The notes beneath the pieces were generated by a model that did not search any database, had not been told where the DNA came from, and was given only the letters and a program-made list of their open reading frames with translations. DNA of 54,061 bases from the NCBI GenBank assembly GCA_003602605.1, contig QQRW01000038.1, positions 1-54,061 on the forward strand, in the 5' to 3' direction. Below, piece after piece: positions 48,075 to 54,061 of the stretch (the stretch's first letter is position 1; the number at the start of each line of letters is the position of its first letter). This DNA is from Candidatus Poseidoniales archaeon. Its GTDB lineage: Archaea > Thermoplasmatota > Poseidoniia > Poseidoniales > Poseidoniaceae. A program made the position numbers and the translations under genes.

Positions 48075-48827
48075 GTGTCTCGTCTTGCTGTTCGCACGAT
48101 TGACTTCAAGTTGGCATACCGTTTGATGAATGAACTCAAAAGCAGGAAACTGAGATTTCTTTTGCTTGAACACGATGCGGTTTTACCAGACAGGGACATG
48201 ATTTGGTTTGGCAGTGAAGTTGAGACTGCGAGGTTCCGAGATGAAGGTCAAGCAATTGCAGTCTCAATAGAGAACGTCAAAGAAGCGGTCGATAAAGCCG
48301 TCCGACTCCTCAAAGGCATCAATCAAGTTCACCGCCTCTGTTTTGGCATCGACCCTGGCCCGAGACCCGGCATTGCATGGCTTGCCGATGGAGCTGTTCT
48401 TGGCGTGTCTCAACTGGAAAACATAGAACATGTCGCAGGGCATATCTCAGCCATTGCTGCTTCGCTTGAATTTAACCAGATGGTCGTGCGAATTGGAGAT
48501 GGGGCGCCTCTTATTCGTGACCGAATCATCAACGACTGCCTAACGCATTCAATTGAACTTGAGCAAGTCAACGAATCGAAGACTTCACGTGGGTTATTGC
48601 GCCATAACCATGTTGTTTCAGCGATTCGAATCGCCCTGCTTTCCGGTCAGCGTGTTCTTGAATTCCGTACAGTACAACCAACAGAAGGAGATTTGAGAGA
48701 GATTCAACGCCAAAGTCGAAAACACAGCAACGGTCGAAAGACGATTTCGACTGAAATGGCGTATGATGTAGCGACTGGGAAATGCAGTCTTGAACAAGCG
48801 ATTAAGGAGGACTATTCTTCCTCGTGA
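48075..48827 (+). CDS. RuvC/RNase H-fold-like protein (putative)
   Basis: HRLCFGIDPGPRPGIAWLADGAVLG resembles the RuvC first strand; RIGDGAPLIRDRIINDCL. GTG start. Confidence 0.5.
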   Translation: MSRLAVRTIDFKLAYRLMNELKSRKLRFLLLEHDAVLPDRDMIWFGSEVETARFRDEGQAIAVSIENVKEAVDKAVRLLKGINQVHRLCFGIDPGPRPGIAWLADGAVLGVSQLENIEHVAGHISAIAASLEFNQMVVRIGDGAPLIRDRIINDCLTHSIELEQVNESKTSRGLLRHNHVVSAIRIALLSGQRVLEFRTVQPTEGDLREIQRQSRKHSNGRKTISTEMAYDVATGKCSLEQAIKEDYSSS

Positions 48828-49840
48828 CCGTATTTTTGCAGTTCATTTTGAGCCAAGCGATACTCTGGAGAACGCTTCATGAGTTTTTTCGAAAGCGGAT
48901 CAAACACCATTGGAAGAACCAAAACTGCTGCAATCAATGAGAACAGCATGAAAAATGAGGAGTTTGGAACATAGGTTGTCCCCGGTGTACCTGCACCGCC
49001 AACCATGAGTTTCACGGTGCCAAGCCAAGGAATCTCTCCACCTCCAACGCCAATTAGCCAAGAGCCACGAATTGGACCGACTGTACCGGTTGCACTGTGT
49101 ACTCCTGAAGAGCCGTTTACGGCTTGAGAACCTTGGTCTACGGAACATTTGTTGTTGTCACCGAGCGTCAAAAGGCCTGCATGTCGAGGTTGCCACTCCC
49201 ATACCACAAGGTGTGATTCAACATTGGCGTGTGCAGGTCGCTTACAATCGTAATAGCCAGCTTGAACGCCGTCAAAAGAGACGGAAACGGTTTCACTGTC
49301 AATGACGCTCGTACCTGGAACATCCCATGTCAGTACACAGACTCCTTTCGTGCCGTTTCCATCCTTCCATTCTGAGTCGTATGTGCCACCGTTTGGACAC
49401 CGTTCAGCATCGGTAGCGTCATTGGAAGCGCTTCGATCAGGCGCTGAGATTTGATTCGGAACGACTTCCAAGATTGCCCGGTGAATAATGGGAGTCCCAT
49501 CTTCACCGTTTTTCTTGTAGATGATGACATCGCCTTCAAGGCCATGCTGGGTGTAGCCAAAGTGTGGATTGTTCTCATCTGTTGCCTCTGCGAATGTGAC
49601 CACAGAATCGTAATGACGGTTGTGAACCAAGACCAAATCGCCAGCGTCAATGCTTCCTACCTCACCGTTTGAATCGTGAATCATAGAAGATGATTCAACG
49701 ACAACCAAAGGAGGCATTGAACCAGTGTGGGCGTACAATCCCAAAATGAGAAGACCAATCATCCCCACTGCCAACAGCAATTCGCGAACCAGCAATTTTA
49801 GCGGGTCGCTTTGCCCTTCCTGGCCTCCCATTGAGTTCAA
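48812..49840 (-). CDS. Signal peptidase I-like (S26, archaeal Sec11 type)
   Basis: LVVVESSSMIHDSNGEVGSIDAGDLVLVHNR; GDVIIYKKNGEDGTPIIHRAI; N- and C-terminal hydrophobic segments. Confidence 0.8.
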   Translation of the reverse strand: MNSMGGQEGQSDPLKLLVRELLLAVGMIGLLILGLYAHTGSMPPLVVVESSSMIHDSNGEVGSIDAGDLVLVHNRHYDSVVTFAEATDENNPHFGYTQHGLEGDVIIYKKNGEDGTPIIHRAILEVVPNQISAPDRSASNDATDAERCPNGGTYDSEWKDGNGTKGVCVLTWDVPGTSVIDSETVSVSFDGVQAGYYDCKRPAHANVESHLVVWEWQPRHAGLLTLGDNNKCSVDQGSQAVNGSSGVHSATGTVGPIRGSWLIGVGGGEIPWLGTVKLMVGGAGTPGTTYVPNSSFFMLFSLIAAVLVLPMVFDPLSKKLMKRSPEYRLAQNELQKYGHEEE

Positions 49841-50217
49841 CGACGAAGTCCTTTGCTTTCAAGGAATGCTGTCCATGAGGCTTCATGCCCCGCACCTAGT
49901 GCTTCTGCAGCTTCGTTACCGTCGGCTTTTCGACGTCGTAATTCAGAAGTCGATTCAATGGAGCGTAATTCATCCAAGGTGTTCACATAGCCACGAAGTG
50001 TTAGAAATTCTGGCAAGACAACCAAAAGACCAATCATCGAAAAAACGGCCATTCCGATGGCTTGCCCAGTGTAATCGCCCCAAGTAACGTGATTTTGGAG
50101 AAAAAGCAATTGATACACTGCGACAAAAAGCAAGATTCCGATCGCTCCAGAGGCTGTTGCGGCAATACCAAGTTGTCGTCCGTGCTGTTTTGCCCACCAG
50201 TTCGAAATGATGCCCAT
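49837..50217 (-). CDS. Hypothetical membrane protein
   Basis: 126 aa, two TM-like segments, start-stop overlap with the signal peptidase gene. Confidence 0.65.
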   Translation of the reverse strand: MGIISNWWAKQHGRQLGIAATASGAIGILLFVAVYQLLFLQNHVTWGDYTGQAIGMAVFSMIGLLVVLPEFLTLRGYVNTLDELRSIESTSELRRRKADGNEAAEALGAGHEASWTAFLESKGLRR

Positions 50218-50351
50218 AGTATGCTCCCCTGTATAACGCAGACACGCCGGCCCTCTTTTCTCTATCGGATGAAAAATGACACGATGGGGCGAAGTTCAAA
50301 TGCTTTGCCTGCTGTGGGCCAAAGGCCCATGGTTGGGAAATGGTGATTTTG

Positions 50352-53300
50352 ATGCGCAAGGCTATTTTTTTGACACTTCTGTTCACCGTATCATTATTCA
50401 CACCTCTAGCCGCTTCTGCGACAGTGGAAACCCAGTTCAATAACGGTTCGACATCCTACACTCAGACCTTCACGGGAACGGGGAATGGAACCGCAGGCCA
50501 CCTTACAATCCCGTTTGGTGCAGAAGTGACGAGTGCGGAGTTTAGACTTCTCGGTGAAGCAAGTTCAACCTCGTACACCAACTTCACCACCAATGCCCAC
50601 TATGGGGGCTCGGGAGACGGTGCTTGGTCTGGCTCTCCTCCTTCACCGTTCACCTCCGGACAACGAAACAACGTCGATGTCTCCTCAAGCACCATGGCAC
50701 TCAAAGGAAATCCTTCCCTGCAATCAATTGACTTTTCCCGCACCGCCCAAGTTGCTTCAAAAGTCAACGCTCATCAGAATACAACCGGCCAATTTGCATC
50801 CTTCTCAGACCAAGGATACTCTGGATTGACCAAGAAGTTTACACACACATCAGTGAGCACCAGTGCAGCATGGGGGCACATTGGCATCGTAGTCAAAGTC
50901 GGAGATGAATTTCACGTCATGAAGTACTCCTCATCGAGCCTTTACAACACACCTACCATTTTGCGTATCAACGCAACTACAGGCGCCTACATTGGTGTTG
51001 CAACCCTCAATACCAACGGTTGCAGTACTTCTTCCTACTACAACATGGTTGATGCTACCGTTGATGGAAACACAGTTTACACCGCTCACTACACCAGTTA
51101 CTTCCTTACCAAGTGGTCTGTTATTACATCAGGGAATACCAAATCGTGGAGATGCGACCAGTCATGGAGCTTCAGCAATAACTACGTTACTGGCGTAGAT
51201 ATCGATGACTCGACTGGAAAGTTGTATGTCATGACCTATTCCTATTCTGCAAACGCACACTACATTAACGAGGTGAGAAAGACCTCTCCGACCAGCATCC
51301 TAGGTACATGGACCGTCGCAACAGGCTCTACTGTATCGAGATACGGTGCAGGAATGATCGTCAACATGCCGACCATCATTTACAATGAATACGACCAAAC
51401 TTACGTCAGTGGCGTTGGTTACAATTACGATTCAACCCATCATTTCTTCACGATGAGAAGCAATTTCGTCGAACACATGGGGGAAGTCCCTGTTCCAGAG
51501 GGTGGGCACTATGGCCTGGTTGAATCGGGCGAAGGTCAATTCAGTTTCTCATGCCACTACTACAGTACGATCTACTGCAGCACCTCTACTCGGCACAAAA
51601 TCAATAATTTTGGAGACGGTTCACTTTTCGATGAGCGAAGTCACACTGGAACGACAGCGACAATCATGGGGAGCACGATTACCACGTCCAAAGCCATCGA
51701 CACGCTCTACATCAGCAGCATACTCGGATACACGCCGGCCGGCACCAGCATCAGCGTCGACATTTCGAACGATGGTGGCAGTACATGGAGGCAAGTTTCC
51801 GTTGGACAAAATATTGTATTCCCTCAAACTGCAACGCAATTTGTTTGGCGTGCAACACTCAATGGAACTGCAACGAAAGCCCCAATCTTCGATGGAATAG
51901 GCATTGAGTACACTGCTTCGTTTGTCACCTCTTCGTACATGTACACCTACCAATATGTAGGTTCAGGAACGAAGAATGTCGTCGCTGCAACCATTGATTG
52001 GGACGAAACTCGACCGAGTGGAACTTCCATCCGCGTCAACTTCGGATACACCTCATCCAGCACATGCACAACCGGTAGCACAGGTGTGTCTCAATTCACA
52101 CAACCGAACCAGACCAAAACCATGACTGGAACTGGATATTACATGTGTTTGAGAGTGGAACTCACCGGACCTTCAAGCGGTGCTGTCACACCAACAATCA
52201 CCAACATATCCATCGCAAAACACTCCAATGCTCCGAGTGAACCCGGAATAGAAATCAACGGAAAAACGGTATGGTCCAGACCGGCATCTGCTGGCGCATT
52301 ACTCGGTGCCTTTACGGTGACACAGAGCACGAGTTCAAACACAATCCTGAAGGAATTTAACGATGCCATACCCGATACGGGCTCAGGTTTGAGTAACATT
52401 TCAATTGGACTCAGATCAAAATCTTCAGGGATTTTATCTCTGGTATCGTTCTCAGTCGCTTACACGATGAACACAGTTAATCTTGAAGTGAACATTCCTG
52501 AAGGTGAAATACTTCACGAACGTTTGCAACCTTACGAGGTGGTAACCCGACACATCGTTGGTGAAGATGCAACGACCATGACCGAAGCAAGTTTGACGCT
52601 GATGACCAATTCCATTGCAAAGAATCCGACAATGTATTGGCAGGATGGAGATATATTCCCAAGCCCAAATGACCCTGAAGACTACATAGAATTGGACGCG
52701 AGTTCATGGTCCTCTCAATCCAACGGGATACTTGAGGTGCATTGGATATTCCATGTGACATCGGAGTTCCCAGACCAAAGTAATGTTCGATTCAAGACCG
52801 GTTGTTTGGACAATTCTGGCTCAGCGGGATATTCTCCGCTGGACCTCATCAGCTCTACCGGTTTGGAAGTCAACAGATCGTTTGGCCTTGGATGGATGAA
52901 GGTTCGAGACAACGACGGCGCACTGGTCATGGATGATGTCCCTGACAACTCATGGGTTGCTGCCGGTGAAACACTCCACTTCCAAGGTGCAATGTGGTTC
53001 CAAAACACCGAAGATGCCCCGAAGGACAATGCCTTTGATGTTCGTGTCTCAAGAAACGGATGGGTCGAAAGCACTGCACGTGACACCACCAATAACAACG
53101 GTAGTTTCTTCATATCCGTCGATCTTCCGGAGATTGACATTGCCGATGGACTCACCTACGAAGTTCAAACCTACAACGAGAAAGAACCAACACATGTCAT
53201 GCCCACTAGTATGGACTGGAAGCGAACCTACAAGGTCGACGCAACCCCCCCTCTACGACAAGCATTCTTACCGCTCGATGATGCGTACGAAGCTTCAAGC

Positions 53301-54061
53301 AATGTACAAGAAGTCAAGATTCTGGTGAACGACGAAATCGGTCACCCGATGGCCCTTGAACTCATGTACTGGGTCGAAGCAAACCATGATTTGAACAGAA
53401 ACGGTGAAGCAGACCCTCAGGAATACGTCAGCAAGAATGTTTACAATTCCACGGTCGCCAAGAACAAATGGTTCATCACCACTATCGACCACTCTCGCAA
53501 CTCGAACATGGGCCGAGTCTCGTATTATTGGACTGGTGGAGACCAAGCAGGTAATCCACTTTATTACACTGCAATGAACAGTGACGATGAACTTCTGTCG
53601 TTCAGCTCCGGACCGGGTTTCCTCTATGACGATGCGACTTTCCGAACACGCAAGGACTCGACTGCTATCTTTACCGGCTTGGAATGGGTCGGCCATGTCG
53701 ATAATGCACCTGTATTCGCTGGAATGGATCAAAGAATTGAACTTGGATTCATTGATGCGAACACTGCAATTGACTTTGAGCACATCTCGTTGGTGTTTGA
53801 CTTTGAGGGACCGAACCCAATGCGAGATGCTCAACAAATTTCCTATTCTGGAATCAACAACACCTTTTGGTCTGAAAGTAACTTCATCACATTGCTGACA
53901 ACCAGTAAGATGGTTGAAACAATCAACGAATCTGGAGTTCCATGGATTCAACTCACCTTTGATTTCGTTATTGGTTGGGACTGGCCAGATGAAGAGATGG
54001 GCGATGTTGTACTTCGATACAAGGAACGAGGCTCGAGCGAGGATTCGCAAATACTCCTTCT
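50352..54061 (+). CDS. Giant secreted protein, 3'-truncated by window edge (at least 1236 aa)
   Basis: Signal MRKAIFLTLLFTVSLFTPLAASA; checked segments of the frame (start and end) are open; absent from the ORF track because no stop occurs in the window. Confidence 0.8.
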   Translation, partial: MRKAIFLTLLFTVSLFTPLAASATVETQFNNGSTSYTQTFTGTGNGTAGHLTIPFGAEVTSAEFRLLGEASSTSYTNFTTNAHYGGSGDGAWSGSPPSPFTSGQRNNVDVSSSTMALKGNPSLQSIDFSRTAQVASKVNAHQNTTGQFASFSDQGYSGLTKKFTHTSVSTSAAWGHIGIVVKVGDEFHVMKYSSSSLYNTPTILRINATTGAYIGVATLNTNGCSTSSYYNMVDATVDGNTVYTAHYTSYFLTKWSVITSGNTKSWRCDQSWSFSNNYVTGVDIDDSTGKLYVMTYSYSANAHYINEVRKTSPTSILGTWTVATGSTVSRYGAGMIVNMPTIIYNEYDQTYVSGVGYNYDSTHHFFTMRSNFVEHMGEVPVPEGGHYGLVESGEGQFSFSCHYYSTIYCSTSTRHKINNFGDGSLFDERSHTGTTATIMGSTITTSKAIDTLYISSILGYTPAGTSISVDISNDGGSTWRQVSVGQNIVFPQTATQFVWRATLNGTATKAPIFDGIGIEYTASFVTSSYMYTYQYVGSGTKNVVAATIDWDETRPSGTSIRVNFGYTSSSTCTTGSTGVSQFTQPNQTKTMTGTGYYMCLRVELTGPSSGAVTPTITNISIAKHSNAPSEPGIEINGKTVWSRPASAGALLGAFTVTQSTSSNTILKEFNDAIPDTGSGLSNISIGLRSKSSGILSLVSFSVAYTMNTVNLEVNIPEGEILHERLQPYEVVTRHIVGEDATTMTEASLTLMTNSIAKNPTMYWQDGDIFPSPNDPEDYIELDASSWSSQSNGILEVHWIFHVTSEFPDQSNVRFKTGCLDNSGSAGYSPLDLISSTGLEVNRSFGLGWMKVRDNDGALVMDDVPDNSWVAAGETLHFQGAMWFQNTEDAPKDNAFDVRVSRNGWVESTARDTTNNNGSFFISVDLPEIDIADGLTYEVQTYNEKEPTHVMPTSMDWKRTYKVDATPPLRQAFLPLDDAYEASSNVQEVKILVNDEIGHPMALELMYWVEANHDLNRNGEADPQEYVSKNVYNSTVAKNKWFITTIDHSRNSNMGRVSYYWTGGDQAGNPLYYTAMNSDDELLSFSSGPGFLYDDATFRTRKDSTAIFTGLEWVGHVDNAPVFAGMDQRIELGFIDANTAIDFEHISLVFDFEGPNPMRDAQQISYSGINNTFWSESNFITLLTTSKMVETINESGVPWIQLTFDFVIGWDWPDEEMGDVVLRYKERGSSEDSQILL

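Noticed and set aside
1-54061. tRNA/rRNA genes, CRISPR arrays, transposons or integrases
   Set aside because: None recognised by eye; no cloverleaf, array-like repeat or transposase motif was seen, though a tRNAscan/CRISPR finder run would be more sensitive.

Overview
The window looks archaeal: it carries an MC1-type chromatin protein, a TBP-like factor, an Hjc-like nuclease, an archaeal-type diadenylate cyclase and a Sec11-like signal peptidase, plus many large secreted, C-terminally anchored proteins. The overall style is that of marine Thermoplasmatota / Marine Group II (taxonomy inferred, not tested). The standout is a minus-strand operon at about 2530-13310. It encodes a FabI-like enoyl reductase, a 3056-aa multidomain fatty-acid/polyketide-type megasynthase (KS-AT-degenerate carrier-KS2-4x carrier-KR-DH) and a 4'-phosphopantetheinyl transferase. 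This is notable because archaea are generally thought to lack a canonical fatty acid synthase. All four tandem carrier domains read LGIDTVKQAEIM, with Thr (ACG) where the phosphopantetheine-bearing Ser is expected. The predicted leader of the operon contains two mutually exclusive hairpins, one of which would hide the fabI Shine-Dalgarno. Other items: a biotin carboxylase and a hotdog thioesterase, a macro-domain/diadenylate-cyclase pair, a divergent Hjc/RuvC-like pair, a SelB/EF-Tu-like protein without a P-loop, sdhCAB, crtI, and giant surface proteins with a shared cytoplasmic tail motif. All domain calls are by eye from motifs; no searches were run.
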